DNA from: Thermohalobaculum sp038528605
GTDB taxonomy: Bacteria > Pseudomonadota > Alphaproteobacteria > Rhodobacterales > Rhodobacteraceae
NCBI GenBank assembly: GCA_038528605.1
Contig: JBCBEP010000059.1
Span: 1-21,445, forward strand
DNA length: 21,445 bases
Direction of reading: 5' to 3'
Shown: positions 7,583 through 15,408 of the stretch, piece after piece
Numbering within the stretch: position 1 is the stretch's first letter
Layout of the letters: each line of letters begins with the position of its first letter
Program-made: the position numbers and the translations under genes
Notes under the pieces: generated by a model
Databases searched by the model: none
Seen by the model: only the letters and a program-made list of their open reading frames with translations
What the model was told of the DNA's origin: nothing

Positions 7583-10165
7583 CTATCCCTCCTGCATGCG
7601 CAGCACGCCAGCGGGGCGCAGCCGCAGGGGCCGCGCCGCAAATCCCAGCCCGGCAACGAGATTGAGGAGCGCGCCGCCCGCAACGATCACGAGGGCAGCG
7701 CCCGGTGCAAGGACGAAGGCGTCGCCCTGCAGCACGAAGCGCGTCACGGCCCAAGCCGCCACGCTGCCCCATGCGAGGGCCACGAGCCCGGCCGCTGCGC
7801 CAAGAAGGCCCGCCCTGAGCGCGAAACTCGCGAGGATCGCCCGGCGCTCGGCGCCGAGAACCTTCAGCACCGCCGCCTCGCGCACCTGGCGCTCCGCCGA
7901 TGCACCCGCGGCGCCCACGAGCACGGCGAGGCCGGTGAGCAGCACCGCCAGCGCTCCCCACCGCGTGGCAGCGCCCAACTGGCCGAGCGCGCCCGATACA
8001 CGGTCGATCTGTTCGCGCACCCGCACGGCGGTGACGTTGAGATACTCCCGCCCAAGCATGCGCAGTACCGGCGCTTCGGCCTCAGGCTCGGCATAGACGG
8101 TGGCGATATGCGTGTGGGGCGCGCCGGCCAGTGCGCCGGGGGAGAGCACCATGATGAAGTTGATGCCGAGGCCCTGCCAGTCGACCACCCTAAGGTTCGC
8201 CACCTCCGCCGTGATCGGCCGGCCGAGGATGCTGACGGTGATCTCATCCCCCGGGGCGAGGCCGAGCTGGCGCCCTTCCTCGTCGATGAAGCTGACGAGC
8301 GGCGGTCCGCTATAGTCCTCGGGCCACCACTCCCCGGCGGTAAGCTCCGCCCCCGCCGGCGGGTCGACGGAATAGGTCACGCCCCGATCCCCGCGCAGCA
8401 CCCAGGCTGCCTCCGGGTCGATCTCCGCCTCCTTGGCTGGCACGCCTTTAAGATGCGTGATGACGCCACGGAGCATCGGCGCGGTATCCGTGCGCTGAAC
8501 GCCATCGATGCCCGCAAGGCTTTCGCGCACCGGCTCGAGCTGGTCTGGCTGGATGTCGACGAGGAAAAACGCCGGGGCGCCCGCGGGCAGCTGGGTCTTG
8601 ATCAGGCGCTGCATGTTCGCATCGATCTGGCCGATGGCGGCGAGCACGCCGAGGCCGAGGCCGAGCGCCATCACCACGTCCACCGTGCCACCGCCAGGTG
8701 CGCCAATGGCACCGAGAGCGAGGCGCAGGACCGGGCGACGACGGCCGAGCGGCCCGCGGGCGAGCTGCGCCGCCCCGAGCTCCACCGCGAAACCCACGAG
8801 CCGCAGGAGCGCCAGCGCCGCGCCGATCCCGATGATGACATAGAGGGCGATCTGCGGCGCGCCCGAGAGCGCGGCGACGAGCGCGCCAAACCCGACGGTG
8901 GCGCCCGCAAGCACCGCGAGCATGCTCGGCCGCGGCAGCCCGCGCTGAGCTTCGCCCCTGAAAAGCGCCGCGGGCCGCACCTCGCGCAGCCATGAGAGCG
9001 GCCAGAGCGCGAAGAGCGCAGCGGTCAGGATACCGTAAAGCGCCGCAACGAAGAGCGCACCGGGGTAGATCCCGAAGCGCGCCGGCACGGGCAGCCGCTC
9101 CGCGATCCACGGGCCAGCGAGCGCCACGCCCCCGCCGCCCAGCAGCACGCCGATTGCCACGCCCAGCGCCGCGATCATGCCGACCTGGAAGAGATAGGCC
9201 GCAAAGACTGTACCTGCGGGCGTGCCGAGGGTGCGCAGCGCCGCGATCGTCGGCACCTTGCGGTTGAGATACCCCCGTACCGCAGCACCAACGCCCACGC
9301 CGCCGACAATGAGCGCGGCCAGGCCGACGAGGACGAGGAAGGCGCCCAGCCGGTCCACGAAGCGCTGCACGCCGGGCGCCGCGTTCGCCCGGTCCCGCCA
9401 GCGCCCGCCTGCTTCCGGGAACTCGGCCGCGAAGCCTGCTTCCAGGTCGTCCAGATCCGCCTCGGGGCCTGTCCGGAGCCGATAAAGGCTTTCGTAGAGG
9501 GTACCCGGGCCGAGGAGACCGGCACCTTCGAGCCCCTCTGTCGAGACGATCACGCGGGGGCCAAGTGCCATGCCGCCGGCCGCGCCATCGGGCTCCTGCG
9601 TCAGGCGGGCGCGATACTCAAAAATACCAGTGCCCAGGCGCACTTCGTCCCCGGGCTCGAGCCCCAACCGGTCCACCAGCACGCTCTCGGCAGCGAGGCC
9701 CCAGCGCCCCTCCCGCTCCGCAATGGCGCTACCGAGACCGGGCTCGCCCGCCACCAGCGCCTCGCCATAAAGCGGGTAGGCCCCGTCGACCCCTTTCACC
9801 TGGGCAAGCGCCCGCTCCGCCTCGGCGCCAGTGGTGCCGACCATCGAGCGCAGGTCGACCACCTCGGAGACATCGCCGGCCGCCGCCATCCAGGCACGCT
9901 CCTCCTCGGTCGCGCGGCGGTATGTGAGCGTGATCGACGCATCGCCGCCGAGGATCGCGCGGCCCTCAGCCGCCAACCCGGCCTGGATGGCGGCGGTAAT
10001 GGAGCCGACCGCCGCGATGCCCGCGACACCGAGCGCCAGGCAGACGAGAAAGATGCGGAAGCCAGCGAGACCGCCCCGCAACTCGCGCAGCGCCACGCGC
10101 CACGCGAAGCCGAGCATCGCGCCCTCGGCGCGCACCGTGCTTGCGTCCTCGGCGCGCGCGGTCAT
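7583..10165 (-). CDS. FtsX-like ABC transporter permease (YbbP family)
   Basis: An 860-residue inner-membrane protein with the layout of the MacB/LolE-related YbbP family. There is an N-terminal transmembrane helix (about 36-60, FRIFLVCLALGVAGIAAVGS), a large periplasmic region, and a first FtsX domain with three helices (about 275-395). Central hydrophobic segments follow (about 415-460 and 495-512), then a second periplasmic region and a C-terminal FtsX domain (about 735-845, containing REAAVLKVLGAERRAILASFALR). E. coli YbbP is about 800 residues, so the length fits. Its ATG overlaps the stop codon of the ATPase gene (ATGA at 10162-10165), which supports translational coupling and this start; Met17 is a possible alternative. 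With the ATPase it forms a type VII-like ABC system, perhaps moving or extracting a lipid or a hydrophobic substrate; the true substrate is unknown. Confidence 0.92.
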   Translation of the reverse strand: MTARAEDASTVRAEGAMLGFAWRVALRELRGGLAGFRIFLVCLALGVAGIAAVGSITAAIQAGLAAEGRAILGGDASITLTYRRATEEERAWMAAAGDVSEVVDLRSMVGTTGAEAERALAQVKGVDGAYPLYGEALVAGEPGLGSAIAEREGRWGLAAESVLVDRLGLEPGDEVRLGTGIFEYRARLTQEPDGAAGGMALGPRVIVSTEGLEGAGLLGPGTLYESLYRLRTGPEADLDDLEAGFAAEFPEAGGRWRDRANAAPGVQRFVDRLGAFLVLVGLAALIVGGVGVGAAVRGYLNRKVPTIAALRTLGTPAGTVFAAYLFQVGMIAALGVAIGVLLGGGGVALAGPWIAERLPVPARFGIYPGALFVAALYGILTAALFALWPLSWLREVRPAALFRGEAQRGLPRPSMLAVLAGATVGFGALVAALSGAPQIALYVIIGIGAALALLRLVGFAVELGAAQLARGPLGRRRPVLRLALGAIGAPGGGTVDVVMALGLGLGVLAAIGQIDANMQRLIKTQLPAGAPAFFLVDIQPDQLEPVRESLAGIDGVQRTDTAPMLRGVITHLKGVPAKEAEIDPEAAWVLRGDRGVTYSVDPPAGAELTAGEWWPEDYSGPPLVSFIDEEGRQLGLAPGDEITVSILGRPITAEVANLRVVDWQGLGINFIMVLSPGALAGAPHTHIATVYAEPEAEAPVLRMLGREYLNVTAVRVREQIDRVSGALGQLGAATRWGALAVLLTGLAVLVGAAGASAERQVREAAVLKVLGAERRAILASFALRAGLLGAAAGLVALAWGSVAAWAVTRFVLQGDAFVLAPGAALVIVAGGALLNLVAGLGFAARPLRLRPAGVLRMQEG

Positions 10166-10863
10166 TCCGCTGCCTCGGCACGGCCCCGCTCATCACCCAC
10201 CACGCGCCCATCCGCCATGCTGAGCACGCGGCCGCAGCGCTCGGCCAGCGCCGGGGCGTGGGTCACCATCACCATCGTGGCGCCCTGCTCGGCCGACAGC
10301 CCGAACAGAAGCTCGATCACAGCCTCGCCCGTCTTCCCGTCGAGATTGCCGGTGGGCTCATCCGCCAGCAGAAGCTCCGGCGCCGGAGCGAGCGCCCGGG
10401 CCAGCGCCACGCGCTGCTGTTCACCCCCCGAAAGCTGTGCCGGGTAGTGCCCTTCGCGATGCCCCAGCCCCACCTCGCCCAGAAGGCTCGCGGCCCGCTC
10501 GAACGCATCAGCGCGCCCGGCCAGTTCCAGCGGCGTCGCCACGTTCTCGATCGCGGTCATCGTGGGGATGAGATGGAATGACTGGAAGACAACGCCCATC
10601 CTGTCCCGCCGCAGCCGGGCAAGCGCATCTTCGTCAAGTGCGGTCAGTTCCTCACCGAGCACGCGCACCTCTCCCTCCGTCGCCCGCTCGAGCCCGCCCA
10701 GCACCATCAGGAGCGACGATTTGCCAGAGCCCGAGGGTCCGACGATGCCAAGCCGCTCGCCCGCGCCTACGTTGAGGTCGATCCCGCGCAGGATCTCGAC
10801 ATCGCCCGCGGGGCTTGCCAAGGTCAGCCCAACGCCGGTGAGGGAAATGAGGGTGTCCGTCAT
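10162..10863 (-). CDS. ABC transporter ATP-binding protein, LolD/YbbA type
   Basis: A 233-residue ATPase with Walker A GPSGSGKS, Q-loop VVFQSFHLIPTMTA, signature LSGGEQQ, Walker B LLLADEPTG and a switch His in MVMVTHAP. SFHLIPTMTAIENV is typical of the LolD/MacB/YbbA subgroup that partners FtsX-type permeases, and the permease gene follows with a 4-base ATGA overlap. The frame is open further upstream, to 11040, but I chose the ATG at 10861-10863 because family homology begins immediately after it (MTDTLISLTGVGLTL). No strong ribosome binding site precedes it. Its start codon overlaps that of the divergent tesA-type gene. The set tesA / ATPase / permease matches E. coli tesA-ybbA-ybbP. Confidence 0.92.
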   Translation of the reverse strand: MTDTLISLTGVGLTLASPAGDVEILRGIDLNVGAGERLGIVGPSGSGKSSLLMVLGGLERATEGEVRVLGEELTALDEDALARLRRDRMGVVFQSFHLIPTMTAIENVATPLELAGRADAFERAASLLGEVGLGHREGHYPAQLSGGEQQRVALARALAPAPELLLADEPTGNLDGKTGEAVIELLFGLSAEQGATMVMVTHAPALAERCGRVLSMADGRVVGDERGRAEAAE

Positions 10864-11572
10864 GCGTGCCGCCAATCCGATCGCACAGTCCTGCCGCGCC
10901 CAAGCGCCATATGGGTCCGGCCGGCGAAGCCTCAACCGCCGCGGGGTCCTTGCCCTTGGGTTGGGACTGTTGGCCGCGCGGGCCACCTCCCTTGCCGCCG
11001 CCGAGACCGTGCGCATCGTGGCCATCGGAGACAGCCTCACGGCTGGCTACGGGCTGGAGCAAGGGACGGGGTTCGTTCCCCAACTCGACGCATGGCTCGA
11101 CGCGAACGGAGCACCGGAGGCCGAGGTCGTGAACATGGGCGTCTCGGGCGACACCACGGCGGGCGGCAAGGCACGGCTCGACTGGGCGCTGGCCGACGGG
11201 GCCGATGCGGTGATGATCGCGCTCGGCGGAAACGATCTTTTGCGCGGGGTGCAACCCGCCGAGAGCCGCGCGAACCTTACGGCGATGCTCGACGCCCTGC
11301 AGGCCCGCGGCCTTCCCGTGCTTCTCGCCGGCATCAGCGCGCCCAACAATTACGGGCCTGACTACAAGGCAGAGTTCGACCGGATCTACCCGGAGCTTTC
11401 CGAGGAGTACGGCACGATCCTGCATCCCTCCTTCCTCGCCGGTTTGTCGGGAGAGCCGGATCTCTTCCAGTCCGACGGGCTGCACCCGAACGAGAAGGGC
11501 GTCGGCCTCATGGTCGAAGCGATCGGCCCGCGGGTGCTGGAGCTGATCGAGCGCGTAAAGGGGGCCACATGA
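10862..11572 (+). CDS. tesA: Secreted SGNH-family esterase/thioesterase I (TesA/arylesterase)
   Basis: A 236-residue hydrolase of the GDSL/SGNH family that cleaves acyl thioesters, lysophospholipids or aryl esters in the periplasm. It shows block I GDSLT (57-61, nucleophile Ser58), block II NMGVSGDTT (91-99), block III GGND (122-125) and block V DGLHPN (205-210, Asp205 and His208). The N-terminus has a long basic region with RRSLNRRGVLALG before a hydrophobic core ending in SLAAA (about 44-48). This could be a Tat or a Sec signal; the twin arginines precede G-V-L rather than the ideal F-L-K. The ATG at 10862 is preceded by AGGG with 8-base spacing. No later in-frame start keeps the signal peptide. 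It is followed by thpR with an ATGA overlap. Confidence 0.9.
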   Translation: MRAANPIAQSCRAQAPYGSGRRSLNRRGVLALGLGLLAARATSLAAAETVRIVAIGDSLTAGYGLEQGTGFVPQLDAWLDANGAPEAEVVNMGVSGDTTAGGKARLDWALADGADAVMIALGGNDLLRGVQPAESRANLTAMLDALQARGLPVLLAGISAPNNYGPDYKAEFDRIYPELSEEYGTILHPSFLAGLSGEPDLFQSDGLHPNEKGVGLMVEAIGPRVLELIERVKGAT

Positions 11573-12147
11573 TCCGCGCCTTCGTCGCCCTCGCCATACC
11601 GGACCAGATCACATGGCGGCTCGAAGGCGCGCAGGCCGGCATGCCGTGCGGCCGCCCCGTGCCGCCGGAGAACTTTCATCTGACCCTGTCTTTCCTCGGC
11701 GAGCATCCCGGCCCGCTGGTGGAGGACGTGCATTATGCCCTAGGCGGCATTCGGGCACCGGCCTTCAGCCTCGAGGTCTCGGGCGTTGGCATGTTCGGCG
11801 GGGGGAAGCCCACGGCGCTCTACGCGCGCGCCACGCCGGACCCCGGGCTTCTTCATCTGCGCGAGAAGGTGCTGAGGGCGGCGCGCTCCGCCGGCCTGCG
11901 CCTGCAGGCGGAGCGCTTCGTGCCGCACATCACCCTCGCCCGCTTCGGCAGCGGGCTGCGGGGGGAGGATGCGGAGAAGATGCATGCCTTCGTGGCAACG
12001 CGTCTGGCCCTCTCCGCCGGGCCGTTCGAGGTGGAGGAGTTTGCGCTCTATCGCTCCCGTCTGGGCAAGGTCGCAAGCTACGAGGCGCTCGCGACCTATC
12101 CGCTCGAAACGGGCGGTGTGAGCGCCGCCCTCAGCGCCGGCTGGTAA
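11569..12147 (+). CDS. thpR: RNA 2',3'-cyclic phosphodiesterase (2H family, ThpR/LigT)
   Basis: A 192-residue cytoplasmic protein with the two diagnostic HxTx motifs of the 2H phosphoesterase family: HLTLSFLG at 37-44 and HITLARFG at 120-127. Known members hydrolyse RNA 2',3'-cyclic phosphates and have weak 2'-5' RNA ligase activity. E. coli ThpR is 176 residues, so this is slightly longer at the C-terminus. The start ATG overlaps the tesA stop codon (ATGA, 11569-11572), so the two are probably translated together, although no functional link is known. The 3' end overlaps the convergent DUF1127 gene by 17 bases. Confidence 0.93.
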   Translation: MIRAFVALAIPDQITWRLEGAQAGMPCGRPVPPENFHLTLSFLGEHPGPLVEDVHYALGGIRAPAFSLEVSGVGMFGGGKPTALYARATPDPGLLHLREKVLRAARSAGLRLQAERFVPHITLARFGSGLRGEDAEKMHAFVATRLALSAGPFEVEEFALYRSRLGKVASYEALATYPLETGGVSAALSAGW

Positions 12148-12346
12148 CGTCCCAGAACGGGCGGGCCGCCTCGCGGCCCTGTGCGTCCATGTCCACGCCG
12201 ATATCGGCAAGAAGGCGCGGATCGAGCGCGGCCAGCCGGCGGCGCTCGCGCATCACCGCGATCCACCGGCCGAGCGGCAGCGCGCCGATCATCTCGGCGA
12301 GGGTCGGGAGGCTCTTGTGCGTCGACGTATAGGTCATGCTCTTCAT
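12131..12346 (-). CDS. DUF1127 domain small protein
   Basis: A 71-residue basic protein whose C-terminal half matches the DUF1127 (YjiS-like) pattern: RERRRLAALDPRLLADIGVD followed by a short tail rich in Arg and ending in RPFWDVTSRR. Longer alphaproteobacterial relatives look the same, with an N-terminal helix and this Arg-rich, LxxLDxRxLxDIG motif. Small DUF1127 proteins have been tied to RNA turnover, phosphate and stress responses in other alphaproteobacteria; the role here is unknown. I chose the ATG at 12344-12346 because GGAG lies 6 bases upstream; the in-frame ATG at 12358 lacks a ribosome binding site, and the one at 12337 is also possible. It is divergent from a LysR gene 120 bases away, an arrangement seen repeatedly in this bacterial group. 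Confidence 0.85.
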   Translation of the reverse strand: MKSMTYTSTHKSLPTLAEMIGALPLGRWIAVMRERRRLAALDPRLLADIGVDMDAQGREAARPFWDVTSRR

Positions 12347-12388
12347 GGCCAGCTCCATCTCAGGATGTGATGCGAAGGCTTGCGGCCT

Positions 12389-12401
12389 TCAGCGACGCTG
12401 A
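12389..12401. promoter_or_regulatory. Dyad TCAGCG-A-CGCTGA between the DUF1127 and LysR genes
   Basis: A perfect 13-base inverted repeat in the 120-base divergent control region. A second, imperfect pair (TGCGGCA at 12417-12423 and TGCCGTA at 12443-12449, one mismatch) lies closer to the LysR start. LysR proteins usually bind dyads between divergent promoters, so both are candidate sites. The exact site cannot be fixed from sequence alone. Confidence 0.35.
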
Positions 12402-12458
12402 TAATCTGGGCGTGTATGCGGCATAAGTGAAATGAATGTTTTTGCCGTAAACCATCAC

Positions 12459-12464
12459 AGGAGG
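12459..12464 (+). promoter_or_regulatory. Strong ribosome binding site AGGAGG that questions the LysR start codon
   Basis: AGGAGG lies only 2 bases before the ATG at 12467 but 5 bases before the in-frame GTG at 12470. The spacing favours the GTG, which would remove one residue. Initiation at either codon gives essentially the same protein. Confidence 0.5.
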
Positions 12465-12466
12465 AG

Positions 12467-13360
12467 ATGGTGATCCGTAACCTCGACCTCACCGCCCTGC
12501 GCTCGCTCGTCATGGTCGTCGACACGGGCGGCGTCACGCGCGCCGCCCACCAGCTGAACCTGACGCAATCCGCCGTCTCGATGCAGCTGAAGCGGCTGGA
12601 AGAGGCACTGAACCAACCGTTGATCGACCGTTCCGGCCGCAGCCTTGGCCTCACGCCGCAGGGCGAGCAGATGGTGAGCTATGCGCGCCGCCTCCTCGCG
12701 CTCAACGACGAGGCGCTGGCGCGTGTAACCTCGAAGGAATACGCGGGCGAGATCACGTTCGGTGTGCCGACGGACATCGTCTATCCGCACATCCCCAGCA
12801 TCCTGAAGCGCTTCGACCAGGCGTTCCCGCGCATGAAGTTGACGCTTCTTTCCTCCAACACGCGGCGGCTGAAGGAGCAGTTGGAGGCCGGCGAGGCCGA
12901 CCTGATCCTCACCACGGAAGAGGGACCCGAGCCTGGCTGCGAGACGCTGAGCACGCAGCGCCTTGTCTGGGTCGGGGCGCCCGGGGGTAACGCAGGGCGG
13001 CAGCGCCCGCTCCGCATGGCCTTCGAGAAGTCCTGCATCTTCCGCCCATGGGCCCAGCGCGCGCTCGATGCCGCGAGCATTCCCTGGGAGATGGCGGTCG
13101 ACACGCACTCCACCCGCACCGTTGAAGCCTCGCTTTCGGCGGATCTCGCGGTGCACGCGATGATCGAAAGCTCCGCCGGTCCGCATCTGGCGCCGGTAGA
13201 CCCTTCCTGCGGGCTGCCGGCCCTGCCTCAGACATCGATCAACATGTACAAGCGCCGGGTGGCCGGCCTGCCCCCGCTCGATGCGCTGGCCGATATCGTG
13301 CGCGAAGCCTACGGCAAGCCCCTGCAGGCGGCAGGGGACGAAGCAACAGAGGCCGCCTGA
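12467..13360 (+). CDS. LysR-family transcriptional regulator
   Basis: A 297-residue DNA-binding regulator. Residues about 5-64 form the winged helix-turn-helix (LTALRSLVMVVDTGGVTRAA, then LNLTQSAVSMQLKRLEEAL and LIDRSGRSLGLTPQGEQM). The rest is the two-lobed periplasmic-binding-like effector domain, starting near ITFGVPTDIVYPHIP. The effector is not evident. It is divergent from the DUF1127 gene and may control it and itself. It ends 10 bases from the convergent oxidoreductase gene. The start could be GTG at 12470, judged by ribosome binding site spacing. Confidence 0.93.
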   Translation: MVIRNLDLTALRSLVMVVDTGGVTRAAHQLNLTQSAVSMQLKRLEEALNQPLIDRSGRSLGLTPQGEQMVSYARRLLALNDEALARVTSKEYAGEITFGVPTDIVYPHIPSILKRFDQAFPRMKLTLLSSNTRRLKEQLEAGEADLILTTEEGPEPGCETLSTQRLVWVGAPGGNAGRQRPLRMAFEKSCIFRPWAQRALDAASIPWEMAVDTHSTRTVEASLSADLAVHAMIESSAGPHLAPVDPSCGLPALPQTSINMYKRRVAGLPPLDALADIVREAYGKPLQAAGDEATEAA

Positions 13361-13370
13361 GCCACGGCGC

Positions 13371-14333
13371 TCACTGGCAGCGGAGCACCACCTTGCCCGT
13401 CGCCTCGCGGTTCTTGAGCAGCGCCAGCGCCTCGTTGGCCCGCTCCAGCGGCAGCACGTTGCTGACATGGGGGCGGATGCGGCCCTGCACGTACCATTCG
13501 GTGAGGCGCCTGAAGCTCTCGGCCAGCACGTCGGACCGGAACTTGTAATAGGCGCCCCAGTAGAACCCGACCACATCGAGGTTCTTCACGAGCAGGATGT
13601 TGGCCGGGATCTGGGGAATGTCGCCGCTGGCAAAGCCGATGGGCAGGAGACGTCCTTCGGGGTTCGTTGCCCTCAGCGCCGCCTTCCACTGGTCCCCACC
13701 CACGGGGTCGTACACCACATCCGCACCGCCGAGGGCGAGCACACGCTCGCGCAGATCCTCCGTCTCGGTATCGATGAGGTGGTGCGCCCCTTTCTCCCGC
13801 GCCTTCTCGAGCCGCGCAGCGCCGCGGGCGGCAGCGACCACCTCAGCGCCCATCAGCGCCCCGATCTCCACCGCCGTTAGCCCGACGCCGCCAGCCGCGC
13901 CGAGAACCAGCAGCCTTTCGCCCACGCGCAGCCGCGCACGGTGGGCGAGTGCGACCTCGCTGGTGCCGTAGGCAACCTGGAGCGCCGCCGCATCCTCGTC
14001 CGTCATCCCCGAAGGCAGCGTCACGCAGGTGCCCGCCGGCACGATGGCGTATTCGGCAAAGCCGCCCGCGCCGGGAAGACCGGCGACCCGCGCGCCGAGC
14101 TTCAGGCCATGCACGCCCGCGCCCACCGCGTCGATCGTCCCGGCAATCTCCATGCCCGGAGCGAAGGGCAGCGCCGGTTTCTCCTGGTAGCTCCCGTCCA
14201 CCATGAGCGTGTCCGCGAAATTGACCCCGACCGTCGCCACACGCAACCGCACCTCGCCAGGGCCCGGCGAGGGCAGCGCCACCTCGTCCATCGCCAGGCG
14301 CCCACCCGTCTCATGCAATCGCATCGCTCTCAT
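13371..14333 (-). CDS. NADPH:quinone oxidoreductase family protein (zinc-free MDR)
   Basis: A 320-residue cytosolic reductase of the medium-chain dehydrogenase/reductase superfamily. The N-terminal GroES-like domain includes VGVNFADTLMVDGSY (36-50) and PGMEIAGTIDAVGAGV. The Rossmann domain has the nucleotide-binding motif GAAGGVG (145-151), then GADVVYDPVGG (203-213). The pattern of Arg/Lys near AARGAARLEKAREKGA suggests NADPH. The zinc-ligand cysteines of alcohol dehydrogenases are absent, as in quinone oxidoreductases. The start at 14333 has AGGGAG about 9 bases upstream; the frame is open to 14555, but that extension shows no homology. It is transcribed towards the LysR gene and divergently from the CorA-like gene (135-base gap). 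The natural substrate is not predictable; enoyl or quinone compounds are typical. Confidence 0.9.
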   Translation of the reverse strand: MRAMRLHETGGRLAMDEVALPSPGPGEVRLRVATVGVNFADTLMVDGSYQEKPALPFAPGMEIAGTIDAVGAGVHGLKLGARVAGLPGAGGFAEYAIVPAGTCVTLPSGMTDEDAAALQVAYGTSEVALAHRARLRVGERLLVLGAAGGVGLTAVEIGALMGAEVVAAARGAARLEKAREKGAHHLIDTETEDLRERVLALGGADVVYDPVGGDQWKAALRATNPEGRLLPIGFASGDIPQIPANILLVKNLDVVGFYWGAYYKFRSDVLAESFRRLTEWYVQGRIRPHVSNVLPLERANEALALLKNREATGKVVLRCQ

Positions 14334-14468
14334 CACGCACCGCTCCCTGAAATAAAATTTCGCTTGGTCTACAACGCCCCTCGGGGCCCCGAAAGATCTC
14401 TTGTTACCAAAAGCGCCACGATCCATCCTCGCCGCCACGATTTTTGGCGCGAGCGGGGCAGAAACGAG

Positions 14469-15401
14469 ATGCTGGCAGGCGCGTCCGAGACGAGCACGAT
14501 TTTCGACAGCGCAGAGCTCACCCGCTCTCCGCCCTATCGCTGGTGCCACCTGCAACGCTCCGCCTCGGCTGAACGCGTCCTCCTCGAAGACCCGGAGATC
14601 CCTGAGGAGCTGGCCTGGGCGCTCGTTGAGCGCGACACGCTGCCCCGCGCGATCCGCGCCGGCGGTGCGGTGGCCCTCTTCCTGCGCGGCATCAATGAAG
14701 CGCGCGGAGCGGAGCCGGAGGACATGATTTCGCTCCGCCTATGCGTCCTGCCGTCCCGGATCGTATCGCTCGAGCTCCGTCGCCTCCCGGTCGTCGACGG
14801 GCTTATTGCAGAGTTCCGGAACGGCCGGGCGCCCGACACCATCGACGCCTTCGTCGTCCACGTGGTCGAGACCCTGCGCGCCGCCATGGAGCACGAACTC
14901 GATGTGCTGGAGGCCGACATCCACACGCTCGAGCTCCATTCAGCGGGCCGCGCGGGCGAGCTTCTGGCCGAAGAACGGGCACGCCTGGCGGATACGCGGC
15001 AGGACGCGATCATCATTCACCGCTTTGTCGCCCCGCAATCGGACGCCATCGAGCGCCTGATCGCGCTCTCGCCGCCTTGGCTGGAGGACATCGCCACGCT
15101 GCGAGAAGAGGCGGAGGGTTTCCGCCGCATCGCCGCGGATCTCGACAGTGTGCGCGCCCGCGGCGCCATCGTGGCGGAGGAGTTGCGGGCAGCGCAGGCG
15201 GAGCGTCAGAACCGCTCGTTCCTGCTGCTCACCGCCATTTCGGTCGTGTTTCTGCCGCTCACCTTCCTGACCGGCCTCCTCGGCGTGAACCTCGACGGCA
15301 TCCCCTTCGCGGCGGACGACTGGAGCTTCCCCGCCTTCGCCCTCCTGCTCTTCGCCGTGGCGATCTTGAGCGGATGGATCGCCACGCGCCTTCTGCGCTG
15401 A
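14469..15401 (+). CDS. CorA/ZntB-family divalent cation transporter
   Basis: A 310-residue membrane protein with the CorA-family layout: a large cytoplasmic N-terminal domain with long helices (about residues 125-250), then two transmembrane helices at the extreme C-terminus (250-271 and 287-308). The signature loop after the first helix is GVNLDGIP (272-279). Classic CorA has GMN, whereas ZntB-type members tolerate GxN, so this is more ZntB-like. ZntB members move zinc, with debated direction and coupling. The cytoplasmic part lies just after FRNGRAPDTIDAFVVHVVET. I chose the ATG at 14469 because the homologous region begins soon after it; the ribosome binding site is weak, and the open frame extends upstream to 13941 without homology. 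It ends 7 bases from the convergent histidine phosphatase gene. Confidence 0.88.
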   Translation: MLAGASETSTIFDSAELTRSPPYRWCHLQRSASAERVLLEDPEIPEELAWALVERDTLPRAIRAGGAVALFLRGINEARGAEPEDMISLRLCVLPSRIVSLELRRLPVVDGLIAEFRNGRAPDTIDAFVVHVVETLRAAMEHELDVLEADIHTLELHSAGRAGELLAEERARLADTRQDAIIIHRFVAPQSDAIERLIALSPPWLEDIATLREEAEGFRRIAADLDSVRARGAIVAEELRAAQAERQNRSFLLLTAISVVFLPLTFLTGLLGVNLDGIPFAADDWSFPAFALLLFAVAILSGWIATRLLR

Positions 15402-15408
15402 CACCCGC

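Noticed and set aside
7430..8995. Open frame of 521 codons on the plus strand, opposite the FtsX-type permease
   Set aside because: Its Arg/His-rich low-complexity sequence has no domain, and the opposite strand codes a well-formed permease coupled to its ATPase.
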